From assembly GCA_018830745.1 (NCBI GenBank), contig JAHJRU010000201.1, positions 1 through 5,360 of the forward strand: a stretch of 5,360 nt of DNA, given 5' to 3'. The notes beneath the pieces were generated by a model that saw nothing but the letters and a program-made list of their open reading frames with translations, made no database searches and was not told where the DNA came from. Source of the stretch: Chloroflexota bacterium. Lineage in GTDB: Bacteria; Chloroflexota; Dehalococcoidia; Dehalococcoidales; JAHJRU01. Numbering within the stretch: position 1 is the stretch's first letter; each line of letters opens with the position of its first letter. Position numbers and translations under genes: made by a program. This document shows, piece by piece, positions 1 to 4,807 of the stretch.

Positions 1-669
1 ACCGTGGACCTGCGGGGACATGGTAGTTCTGACGCTCCGTCTTCCGTCGCTGCCTATTCAATCCCAACCCTGGCAAGCGACATTCGTTACCTGCTCGAGC
101 ATCTGGGTATAAGCGCATGCTGCTTTGTGGGGCATTCTTTGGGGGGATTCGTTGCCCTGCAGCTTGCTCTGGACCACCCTCAGCTGATTGGCGCTTTAGT
201 ATTGGTAGGCACCTCCAGCGGCCCGATTGATATACCTGGATATGCGGAGCTGCGTATGCAGCTAGAGAAAATAGTTCAACGGGATGGTATGGAGGCAGCC
301 TTTGAGCATAATGCTCTACACAATCCAATGGCCAGGAAACGATTTGAAAAATTTCCCGAGCTGCGCCAGACAGTTAAGCGCAGAATGCTGGAAACCTCCC
401 TTGATGGCTACATATATGCTGCTCAGGCAATGTCTCAGCGGCCGGTTTTAACGGGGCGGTTGGGGGAGATATCGGCACCTACACTGGTTGTGGTTGGCGA
501 GGAGGATAACACCTTTCGTCAACCTTCTGAAATCTTAGCCAATGGTATCCCCCATGCCAGGCTTCATGTGGTACCCGAAGCTACGCATACTCCACAGGAG
601 GAGACGCCGGAGGTCTTTAATAAGATGATTACTGGATTCCTGGCTGAGGAATTCGGGGGAGACTTATGA
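1..669 (+). CDS. alpha/beta-fold hydrolase, 5' end missing
   Basis: This is a serine hydrolase of the alpha/beta-fold superfamily, probably cytosolic. The frame is open at base 1, so the GTG at position 4 is an internal Val and not a start. The visible 222 residues begin at the conserved DLRGHGSSD segment, so the first strands and the usual N-terminal HG oxyanion motif lie outside the window (perhaps 50-60 residues, from family length). Numbering Val as 1, the nucleophile elbow is GHSLGG with Ser45 (bases 136-138), the acid is probably Asp168 in GEEDN (505-507) and the base is His195 in EATHT (586-588), so the triad is complete. Its stop overlaps the start of the next gene as ATGA, implying coupled translation. 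The superfamily covers esterases, lactonases, C-C hydrolases and dehalogenases; the substrate cannot be assigned. Confidence 0.93.
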   Translation, partial: TVDLRGHGSSDAPSSVAAYSIPTLASDIRYLLEHLGISACCFVGHSLGGFVALQLALDHPQLIGALVLVGTSSGPIDIPGYAELRMQLEKIVQRDGMEAAFEHNALHNPMARKRFEKFPELRQTVKRRMLETSLDGYIYAAQAMSQRPVLTGRLGEISAPTLVVVGEEDNTFRQPSEILANGIPHARLHVVPEATHTPQEETPEVFNKMITGFLAEEFGGDL

Positions 670-1706
670 AAACCAGAATCACAGAGTTGCTGGGCATAAA
701 ATACCCGATTATCCAGTCCGCTATGGGATGGATTGCTGACCCGGGTCTGGTATCAGCTGTCTGTAACGCCGGTGCCATGGGGTTTCTGGCCACCGGTGGA
801 TTGACCCCTGAAGAGGTGCGACAGCAAATCCGTCAAATCAGGAGTGTTACCGGCAATAAATTGTTCGGTATCAATATCATTCCTTATAGACCTGGATTCA
901 TGCACCATATTGATGCGATTCTGAAGGAAAGGGTTCTGGTGTGGAGTTCGGGCTTGCGGGACCCGTTTGCCATGGTCAATATCACCAAACCGGAAAATGT
1001 AATATATATACCCACGGTGGGAAGCGTCAATCAAGCGGTGAAGATGGAGAAGACAGGTGCTGACGCCGTGATAGTTCAGGGTCTGGAAGGTGGCGGGCAT
1101 GCCAGCCGGATAGCCTCGACCGTGCTCATTCCGGAGGTCGTTAAAGCCGTCGATATACCTGTAATTGCGGCGGGAGGTTTCTGTGACGGCAAAGGACTTG
1201 CGGCCGCTTTAGCCTTAGGGGCTGACGGCATCGCCATGGGCACAAGATTTGCGGTTACGCAGGAGAGCCCGCTACCACAACAGCTCAAGTTAGAATATCT
1301 AAAGGCAAACGATGTGGATGCCGTCTTGAGCACTGTTTGGGACGGTCTTCCGATGAGAGTTATTAGAGGAGAAAAAATGAAGCGATACCGGGGGTGGTGG
1401 ACTCGCTTCTGGCAGATTTTACCATCATTGCTGACGGTAAAAAAAATCTATAAAGCCAGCTGGAGCGATATGATAACCACGGCCGATATCGTCAGGCAGA
1501 TGCACGCCTCTTTGCCTCAATTTTTAACAGGAATGGAGATGTACAGGAGGGCATTCTTAACCGGTGATATTAAAAGAGCCTACTCTCCGGCCGGTCAAGT
1601 GGTGGGTAGAATTGAGGACATCCCTACCTGCCGCGAGGTAATACACCGTACGGCCATTGAAGCAGAAGAGATTATCAGTAACCTCCATAAGAAATGCCTG
1701 TCTTAA
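666..1706 (+). CDS. nitronate monooxygenase / FabK-like FMN-dependent TIM-barrel protein
   Basis: This 346-residue protein belongs to the 2-nitropropane dioxygenase (nitronate monooxygenase) family, FMN enzymes with a TIM barrel that also include the enoyl-ACP reductase FabK. Recognisable blocks are the N-terminal YPIIQSAMGWIADP (residues 13-26), GADAVIVQGLEGGGHAS (131-147) with the family's catalytic His at 145, and the FMN-phosphate segments AAGGFCDG (168-175) and GTRF (192-195). A C-terminal SPAGQVVGRIEDIP segment (307-320) is also family-typical. Length is normal for the family. The start is ATG at 666, overlapping the hydrolase stop by four bases, with a GGGGGAG site at 655-661 four bases upstream. 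The region between about 228 and 300 (Trp-, Arg- and Lys-rich) does not match the family pattern I know and may shape substrate choice. Whether it oxidises nitronates, reduces enoyl-ACP or does something else is undecided; the family assignment is firm. Confidence 0.93.
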   Translation: MKTRITELLGIKYPIIQSAMGWIADPGLVSAVCNAGAMGFLATGGLTPEEVRQQIRQIRSVTGNKLFGINIIPYRPGFMHHIDAILKERVLVWSSGLRDPFAMVNITKPENVIYIPTVGSVNQAVKMEKTGADAVIVQGLEGGGHASRIASTVLIPEVVKAVDIPVIAAGGFCDGKGLAAALALGADGIAMGTRFAVTQESPLPQQLKLEYLKANDVDAVLSTVWDGLPMRVIRGEKMKRYRGWWTRFWQILPSLLTVKKIYKASWSDMITTADIVRQMHASLPQFLTGMEMYRRAFLTGDIKRAYSPAGQVVGRIEDIPTCREVIHRTAIEAEEIISNLHKKCLS

Positions 1707-1729
1707 TTCATCTGCCATCATAACTTGCC

Positions 1730-1765
1730 GCGGAAGGTGGGGGGCTTCTATCCCCTCCGCTTTCT
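1730..1765 (+). terminator. possible weak terminator after the flavoprotein gene
   Basis: An imperfect hairpin begins 23 bases after the flavoprotein stop. GCGGA (1730-1734) pairs with TCCGC (1756-1760) and GGGG (1739-1742) pairs with CCCC (1752-1755), with an AGGT bulge on the left arm. Only a short TTTCT follows, so termination would be weak. The position at the end of the two-gene unit supports it. Confidence 0.45.
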
Positions 1766-1770
1766 ACTGT

Positions 1771-1972
1771 CGTTTTTGTGCCAATATAATGCAGGAGATG
1801 CTTGGCTTGACCCTGCCATAATCCCGGAGGAAAACATGCCCCGGAGAAAGAGGACGGGAGTATTCTTTACATATGTGGCGGCTCGAGCAGGAAAATAGCC
1901 ACTTACACTATTCCTGAGATTATTGGTTGTCTGGCGGAGATGGAAAATAAAGAGTAAAAGGGTGAGTGATGA
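1771..1972. other. intergenic stretch without a confident gene
   Basis: No recognisable gene is present. Two faint coding hints overlap. A GGAGG (1826-1830) sits five bases before an ATG at 1836 that opens a 20-codon frame ending at 1898. A second frame, open from 1811 to its TAA at 1955-1957, has no ATG, GTG or TTG start and reads like the tail of a protein (…YICGGSSRKIATYTIPEIIG…). Neither resembles a family I know. They may be debris of a decayed gene next to the tRNA fragment. Confidence 0.5.
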
Positions 1973-2017
1973 TGGAGCGGGAGACGAGGCTCGAACTCGC
2001 GACCCTCTGCTTGGGAA
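1973..2017 (-). tRNA. 3' fragment of tRNA-Gly(CCC), 5' half absent; likely att scar
   Basis: Read on the minus strand, this is the 3' part of a glycine tRNA. It runs from the anticodon loop TTCCCAA (2017-2011; anticodon CCC) through the 3' anticodon-stem strand GCAGA (2010-2006), a five-base variable loop, and a T-arm of GCGAG (2000-1996), loop TTCGAGC and CTCGT (1988-1984). It ends with the acceptor strand CTCCCGC (1983-1977), discriminator T and an encoded CCA (1975-1973). All 3' elements are intact. No matching 5' acceptor strand (GCGGGAG) or D-arm is found upstream on that strand, so it cannot fold as a full tRNA. A 3' tRNA copy that breaks at the anticodon loop is the usual footprint of tyrosine-recombinase integration. 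With this orientation the foreign side would be to the right (>2017). An intact tRNA-Gly(CCC) elsewhere is expected. Confidence 0.8.
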
Positions 2018-2020
2018 GAA

Positions 2021-2036
2021 GCTATTCGTAAATAGC
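2021..2036. repeat. perfect 6-bp inverted repeat next to the tRNA fragment
   Basis: GCTATT (2021-2026) and AATAGC (2031-2036) are perfect complements around CGTA. The site starts four bases beyond the point where tRNA similarity ends. An 8-bp direct repeat AGAAGCTA (2017-2024 and 2041-2048) overlaps it. It could be a recombinase-binding site or debris. Confidence 0.4.
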
Positions 2037-2045
2037 GAGCAGAAG

Positions 2046-2180
2046 CTACTGCTTGACTATTTGAGGATGATCTTTCCTCCAATCGCCTAAAATTTCTTCC
2101 AGTTTCCAGCTTGAATTTATCATAGTCAGGTGTAGATTAGTGCCGTCAATAAATGCGTAATTAGTTTGAGGCTTTTTCAT
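2046..2180 (-). pseudogene. truncated NYN-domain (LabA/DUF88-like) nuclease gene, N-terminal stub
   Basis: This 44-codon frame starts at ATG 2180 and ends at TAG 2046-2048. The opening NYAFIDGTNLHLTMINSSWK (residues 7-26) matches the N-terminus of NYN-domain proteins, PIN-like metal-dependent RNases. Their first metal-binding Asp sits in the FIDGxNL motif, here Asp12. Family members are usually about 160-200 residues. Here similarity fades after the SSWKL segment (residues 23-27) and the remaining acidic active-site residues are missing, so the product should be inactive. The start overlaps the zinc-ribbon stop as ATGA, with AAAGG about nine bases upstream, so it was the second gene of a two-gene unit. 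The stop lies 28 bases from the tRNA-Gly fragment, suggesting that recombination there removed the 3' part. Translation of the stub is possible; function is unlikely. Confidence 0.68.
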
Positions 2181-2332
2181 TCCGATTTACCTTTAACACC
2201 CTTCCACTTAGGCTTATTCCAATAGGGAGAATTGCACTTAGGGCATACTTTAGGCTCTACGGGCTTATTTGGTATCCACTCATGGCCGCAACGTAGGCAC
2301 TTAAGGGTCGGTATATTCAATTCCCTGTTCAC
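2177..2332 (-). CDS. small zinc-ribbon protein, partner of the NYN gene
   Basis: This is a predicted 51-residue protein with two CxxC knuckles: CLRC (Cys12, Cys15) and CPKC (Cys30, Cys33), in the frame CLRCGHEWIP … VCPKCNSPYWNKP. That is a single four-Cys zinc ribbon followed by a Lys-rich tail. I recognise the pattern as a common family of tiny proteins in Chloroflexota and some other bacteria, with no established function; nucleic-acid binding is plausible. An in-frame ATG at 2380 would give 67 residues, but a perfect promoter (2339-2367) lies inside that extension and no Shine-Dalgarno precedes it. I therefore prefer GTG 2332, which coincides with the expected transcription start and implies leaderless translation; TTG 2320 is a weaker alternative. 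The downstream NYN gene overlaps its stop. An antitoxin-like or RNA-targeting role for the pair is speculation. Confidence 0.72.
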   Translation of the reverse strand: MNRELNIPTLKCLRCGHEWIPNKPVEPKVCPKCNSPYWNKPKWKGVKGKSE

Positions 2333-2338
2333 ACCTCT

Positions 2339-2367
2339 ATTATATAGGTGCAACGATATAATGTCAA
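2339..2367 (-). promoter_or_regulatory. perfect sigma-70-type promoter of the zinc-ribbon/NYN pair
   Basis: On the minus strand TTGACA (2367-2362) is followed after exactly 17 bases by TATAAT (2344-2339), a full match to both consensus boxes at optimal spacing. Transcription should begin about 2331-2333, at the GTG chosen as start of the zinc-ribbon gene. Confidence 0.85.
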
Positions 2368-2380
2368 TACCTTTTGCCAT

Positions 2381-2583
2381 TATTTTTTAGCCATGAAAAC
2401 CTGGTTTTCTTCTGCCGTACATAGTCCGCCGCGCTGGCTTCCGCCCTTTGGATTGCGGACACTTGAGAAGTCTTTGCAGACTATGACTGCATTTAGGGGG
2501 GAATCCGAGCCTGGGACAAAATTTTTCAATAATGGAAGGATTCTTGAACAGGCAAAGGCATGCTAAGTCCTATTATGAGATTA
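2381..2583. other. intergenic stretch between degV and the zinc-ribbon gene
   Basis: No supported gene is present. Short open frames occur on the plus strand (for example ATG 2532 to TAA about 2634, overlapping the degV 3' end), but they lack a clear ribosome site and resemble no family. No T-tailed hairpin that would end the degV transcript is visible. A 15-bp palindrome lies at 2395-2409. Confidence 0.5.
2395..2409. promoter_or_regulatory. 15-bp palindrome upstream of the zinc-ribbon promoter
   Basis: GAAAACC-T-GGTTTTC is a perfect inverted repeat about 63-77 bases upstream of the predicted start of transcription of the zinc-ribbon gene. It could be a regulator site. With a 1-base spacer it is better viewed as a DNA dyad than an RNA hairpin. 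Confidence 0.35.
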
Positions 2584-3441
2584 TCAAGAGTAAAAAGACA
2601 GTCCGACTGCTGGACCTGTGTGGACAGTCATAACGGGTGTAAGGTCAGTTAAATAGACCTCATCAGTACAATTATACCGCGAAGTAATCATTGCTCTGAA
2701 TTCAATACCATCTTCAATACAATCGGTGTAATGAACTATTACGTGAAGCGGATTACTAGTGTCGGTGTAGTCCTGTACCATATCCACCATTTTGAGCATG
2801 GCTTTTCTTTTACTACGTTCCTTGCCGAGCGAGGTAACCAAACCGGTGTCACTATCTATATGAATGATTGGCTTTACCTGCAGGAATTCACCGATAACTG
2901 CTGTTTTAGGAGCTCGTCCACCTTTAATTAGATACTTTAGCGTATCAAGTGCAAACATGAGCTTTACCTTTGGCACTAAATCTTGGGCAATCTTGATAAT
3001 CTCAGCTGAGCTCTTACCTGCTTGGGCTGCACGAGCCGCCTCAAGGACTATGAAACCCAGAGCACCAGCGGAGTTTCTACTGTCGATATAATCAATCTTG
3101 AGATTCGGATGTTGCTCCATAACTGTTTCCTTGGCTATATTTACGGTTTCATAAATAGCACTTATTGCCTTTGAGATATGTATACATACAATGTTATCAG
3201 TAGATTTAGCTAATTCGTTAAAGATATTTATCAACTCTGCGGGACTAGGAACGCCAGTAGTTGGTATTTCCTTCAAACTGCTAAATCGCTGCCAGAATTC
3301 TGCTGGAGTAATATCTATTCGGTCGCGGTAGTCCTTACCCTCCATTATTATGTGATATGGTACCACTCGTACATCGTATTCCTTGATTAGCTCCGCGGGC
3401 AGGCAGTTTGTGCTATCGGTCACAATACCTACTTTTGGCAT
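2584..3441 (-). CDS. DegV family fatty-acid-binding protein (FakB-like)
   Basis: DegV/FakB proteins bind one fatty acid and present it to the kinase FakA to make acyl-phosphate for phospholipid synthesis. The sequence shows the N-terminal VGIVTDSTNCLP, a PTTGVPSP loop, an HISKAISAIYET segment, DSRNSAGALGF, DTLKYLIKGGRAP and the C-terminal HTGPAVGL, all family landmarks. The final His and the loop Thr/Ser correspond to residues that hold the carboxylate in characterised FakB proteins. I prefer ATG 3441 (285 residues, MPKVGIVTDST) over ATG 3447, because the AAGGAGGG site is about eight bases from the former but only two from the latter. No signal peptide or membrane segment is seen, so it is cytosolic. 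No kinase gene lies nearby. The gene is divergent from the DUF5679 gene. The bound lipid is unknown, and some DegV proteins lack proven roles. Confidence 0.95.
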   Translation of the reverse strand: MPKVGIVTDSTNCLPAELIKEYDVRVVPYHIIMEGKDYRDRIDITPAEFWQRFSSLKEIPTTGVPSPAELINIFNELAKSTDNIVCIHISKAISAIYETVNIAKETVMEQHPNLKIDYIDSRNSAGALGFIVLEAARAAQAGKSSAEIIKIAQDLVPKVKLMFALDTLKYLIKGGRAPKTAVIGEFLQVKPIIHIDSDTGLVTSLGKERSKRKAMLKMVDMVQDYTDTSNPLHVIVHYTDCIEDGIEFRAMITSRYNCTDEVYLTDLTPVMTVHTGPAVGLSFYS

Positions 3442-3449
3442 TGTCATTT

Positions 3450-3458
3450 CCCTCCTTT
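3450..3458 (-). promoter_or_regulatory. strong ribosome-binding site that decides the degV start
   Basis: The minus-strand site AAAGGAGGG lies two bases from ATG 3447 and eight from ATG 3441. Only the second distance is in the normal range, so the start is placed at 3441. Confidence 0.75.
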
Positions 3459-3462
3459 TATA

Positions 3463-3495
3463 GTATCAATCATTGATGATACCTAGAGATTCTAG
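3463..3495. promoter_or_regulatory. two adjacent palindromes in the degV leader, possible operator
   Basis: GTATCA (3463-3468) pairs with TGATAC (3477-3482) across eight bases, and directly beside it CTAGA-GAT-TCTAG (3483-3495) is a perfect dyad. The pair lies just upstream of the degV ribosome site and just downstream of a weak promoter candidate, a usual place for a repressor site. Confidence 0.4.
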
Positions 3496-3499
3496 ATAT

Positions 3500-3526
3500 G
3501 TTATAGGAAAATACTTAAATACTCAA
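3500..3526 (-). promoter_or_regulatory. weak candidate degV promoter
   Basis: On the minus strand TTGAGT (3526-3521) and TATAAC (3505-3500) are separated by 15 bases, shorter than the preferred 17. Four and five of six bases match the consensus respectively. Its position upstream of the palindromes and ribosome site is sensible, but the match is modest. Confidence 0.35.
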
Positions 3527-3592
3527 TAGGAAAAAGGAACCATTTTATCTCCGAGGCTATAGAACACTAGAAGCTACAATGTGTCCAGAATA

Positions 3593-3634
3593 TTGACATC
3601 GCAAGCGACCAGATGATATCGTTCATACTATAAT
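3593..3634 (+). promoter_or_regulatory. promoter region of the DUF5679 gene
   Basis: A perfect TTGACA (3593-3598) and a perfect TATAAT (3629-3634) occur upstream of the gene, but 30 bases apart, so they cannot form one sigma-70 promoter. Either TTGACA works with a poor -10 near 3615-3622, or TATAAT works with a poor -35 near 3606-3611. The latter would start transcription right at the ribosome site. Confidence 0.5.
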
Positions 3635-3653
3635 CAACATAAAGGAGGCAGAC

Positions 3654-3797
3654 ATGGTTCAAGCATATTGTGTTAAATGTAGGTCTAAGAAAGAGATGAA
3701 AGATTCGAAGGCTATTACCATGAAGAATGGCAAACCGGCGACTCAGGGGACTTGTCCAACCTGCGGTACAAAGATGTTCAGGATAGGAAAGGGGTAG
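3654..3797 (+). CDS. DUF5679 mini zinc-binding protein
   Basis: This 47-residue protein has two CxxC pairs, YCVKC (Cys6, Cys9) and TCPTC (Cys34, Cys37), framing KAITMKNGKPATQGTCP. This matches the DUF5679 family, which is frequent in Chloroflexota. Similar domains occur fused to the C-terminus of some DNA topoisomerase I proteins, so a nucleic-acid-binding zinc ribbon is likely, but no function is established. The start ATG has an AAAGGAGG site at 3641-3648, five bases upstream, which is near ideal. It is a single-gene unit: its own promoter region lies upstream, divergent from degV, and a strong intrinsic terminator ends 69 bases after the stop. The strong ribosome site and terminator suggest a well-expressed housekeeping gene. 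Confidence 0.9.
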   Translation: MVQAYCVKCRSKKEMKDSKAITMKNGKPATQGTCPTCGTKMFRIGKG

Positions 3798-3822
3798 GTC
3801 TCACATCGCTGATAATTTTATA

Positions 3823-3866
3823 GGGCTGGACATTCCCGCATCGGGTTTGTTCAGCCCTTCTTTTTT
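3823..3866 (+). terminator. intrinsic terminator of the DUF5679 gene
   Basis: GGGCTGGACA (3823-3832) pairs with TGTTCAGCCC (3848-3857), ten pairs with one G-T. After a T-T internal loop, CCCG-CAT-CGGG (3835-3845) forms the tip. TTC and a run of six T (3861-3866) follow, giving a classic rho-independent terminator on the plus strand. Confidence 0.92.
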
Positions 3867-3974
3867 CTCCATAAACAACGAAATAAGCTATTGTAACCTG
3901 GGCTGAGCAAAATTGACTTCTTTTTAGGAAAAATCGTGGTTTGGAACAGGCTTATAAATGCGTTAGTAGAAGTG

Positions 3975-4010
3975 AAATAGGCCTCGGGCCAGCTATCCCG
4001 AGGCCTATTT
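3975..4010. terminator. perfect 14-bp hairpin, possible bidirectional terminator
   Basis: AAATAGGCCTCGGG (3975-3988) is perfectly complementary to CCCGAGGCCTATTT (3997-4010) around an 8-base loop. The stem ends in AAA/TTT, so each strand has only three T after the GC-rich core. It would end the minus-strand oxidoreductase transcript or back up the DUF5679 terminator, but the short T-run leaves other roles open. Confidence 0.55.
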
Positions 4011-4030
4011 GGTAGAAGGAGGATAAGAAA

Positions 4031-4098
4031 GTGAATCGTATATGACTATTAAAATAGTACCAGATAGCTCTTTTGTCAACTATAGGTCAAGACTTTAA
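4031..4098 (+). other. two tiny coupled reading frames behind a strong ribosome site
   Basis: AAGGAGG (4016-4022) lies eight bases before GTG 4031, which opens a 4-codon frame (VNRI) ending in TGA at 4043-4045. That stop overlaps ATG 4042 as ATGA, starting an 18-codon frame to TAA at 4096-4098. No homology is recognisable. It may be a leader-peptide arrangement, the start of a decayed gene, or chance. Confidence 0.3.
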
Positions 4099-4135
4099 TG
4101 GTGAGTCATTAGCTTCCTGTGGAATGCTGTATTAT

Positions 4136-4152
4136 TGCCACAATTTGTCACA
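4136..4152. promoter_or_regulatory. operator-like dyad
   Basis: TGCCACAATTTGTCACA is an imperfect 17-bp palindrome (six of eight pairs; core ACAA-T-TTGT perfect). It resembles CRP/FNR-type sites in layout. No promoter or gene start is close, so its role is unclear. Confidence 0.25.
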
Positions 4153-4234
4153 TTGCACTGCAGCAGCTCTTAAGGTAGATGAGGTAATAACTATTTTCCT
4201 CATATTATATTTACGCTTTGTTTGAGTTTAGCCG

Positions 4235-4771
4235 CTAATGGGCTATTTTCAGCCCGTACCGGAAGGCTTCCAGGTTGGGCTTGGCTTTATCGCCAAACCG
4301 TGCTTCCAGGTCTTTTTCAATGAGCTGGGGAGAAAGCAATTGTGTAATCCCAATATATGCTCCCAGAAGAATGAAATTGGCCCCTCTGGGATTACCTATA
4401 GCCCGGGCATCCTCTAAAGCGGGAATCTCAATCACTGTTATATCTTCCCTCTCTACCTTTTCTTGCAACCCGGTACTTTCTACAATGAGGTTGCCACCAG
4501 GTCGTACCCTACCCTCACAGGTCTTCAATTGTGCAGGGTCTAGCACAACTACCGTCTGTAATCTAGACAAAACGGGGGAGGCAATTCTTTCATCAGAGTA
4601 GATAACATAGCAATAACAAGGCCCGCCTCTAACGGCGGCACTATAGTTGGGGAACCAGATCACATGCTCGTACACAGCATTAGCTGCCAGTGCCGCCAAC
4701 TCACCCACCAGTAATACACCTCCACCGCCAATTCCACTGAAGAGTACTTCCCCTCTTCTTTTATCTGCCAT
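4235..4771 (-). CDS. 2-oxoacid:ferredoxin oxidoreductase, gamma subunit
   Basis: This 178-residue protein matches the POR/KOR gamma domain of ferredoxin-dependent 2-oxoacid oxidoreductases. These complexes turn a 2-oxoacid plus CoA into acyl-CoA, CO2 and reduced ferredoxin, or run in reverse for CO2 fixation. Landmarks are the N-terminal FSGIGGGGVLL (11-21), WFPNYSAAVRGGPCYCYVIYSDERIASP (39-66, family VRGG at 47-50), VVVLDP and the RPGGNLIVEST segment. I prefer ATG 4771 because AAAAGGA (4785-4779) is seven bases upstream, whereas ATG 4795 has no ribosome site. The family's usual GGQG in the first loop reads GGGG here, a small departure. It lies 36 bases behind the beta subunit and is surely co-transcribed with it. 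Pyruvate, 2-oxoglutarate and branched-chain enzymes share this fold, so the substrate is open. Confidence 0.94.
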   Translation of the reverse strand: MADKRRGEVLFSGIGGGGVLLVGELAALAANAVYEHVIWFPNYSAAVRGGPCYCYVIYSDERIASPVLSRLQTVVVLDPAQLKTCEGRVRPGGNLIVESTGLQEKVEREDITVIEIPALEDARAIGNPRGANFILLGAYIGITQLLSPQLIEKDLEARFGDKAKPNLEAFRYGLKIAH

Positions 4772-4778
4772 GTTTATA

Positions 4779-4785
4779 TCCTTTT
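4779..4785 (-). promoter_or_regulatory. ribosome-binding site that decides the gamma-subunit start
   Basis: AAAAGGA on the minus strand lies seven bases before ATG 4771 and within the longer reading frame. It makes the eight-residue extension to ATG 4795 unlikely. Confidence 0.65.
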
Positions 4786-4807
4786 GCCTGGCCATAACTA
4801 GTAGGAA

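Larger units (their letters stand above)
3867..4234. other. intergenic stretch with hairpin, orphan ribosome site and dyad
   Basis: No gene longer than 18 codons can be supported. The stretch holds a perfect 14-bp hairpin (3975-4010), an AAGGAGG site leading into two tiny coupled frames (4031-4098), an operator-like dyad (4136-4152), and a 6-bp hairpin ATGAGG…CCTCAT (4179-4203 region) downstream of the oxidoreductase operon without a T-run. Confidence 0.55.

Noticed and set aside
753..1333. Minus-strand open frames of 115 and 85 codons
   Set aside because: They lie opposite the nitronate monooxygenase gene, whose conserved motifs prove the plus strand, and have no recognisable domains.
1973..2060. 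A complete tRNA-Gly with a short intron in the anticodon region
   Set aside because: GCAGA at 2039-2043 could supply the 5' anticodon strand (TCTGC), but no D-arm or GCGGGAG acceptor strand follows, and bacterial tRNA introns are not of this kind.
2469..2482. Hairpin AGTCT-TTGC-AGACT as a degV terminator
   Set aside because: The stem is only five pairs and no T-run follows on the minus strand.
2348..2566. Plus-strand 72-codon frame
   Set aside because: It has no ribosome site, low-complexity unlikely protein content, and overlaps the zinc-ribbon promoter on the other strand.
2731..3091. Plus-strand frames of 66 and 75 codons
   Set aside because: They are opposite degV, whose family motifs are clear on the minus strand.
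3823..4010. A CRISPR array or other regular repeat array
   Set aside because: The two hairpins share no sequence, and no regularly spaced repeat was seen anywhere in the window.
4275..4601. Plus-strand 108-codon frame
   Set aside because: It is opposite the oxidoreductase gamma gene and shows no domain.
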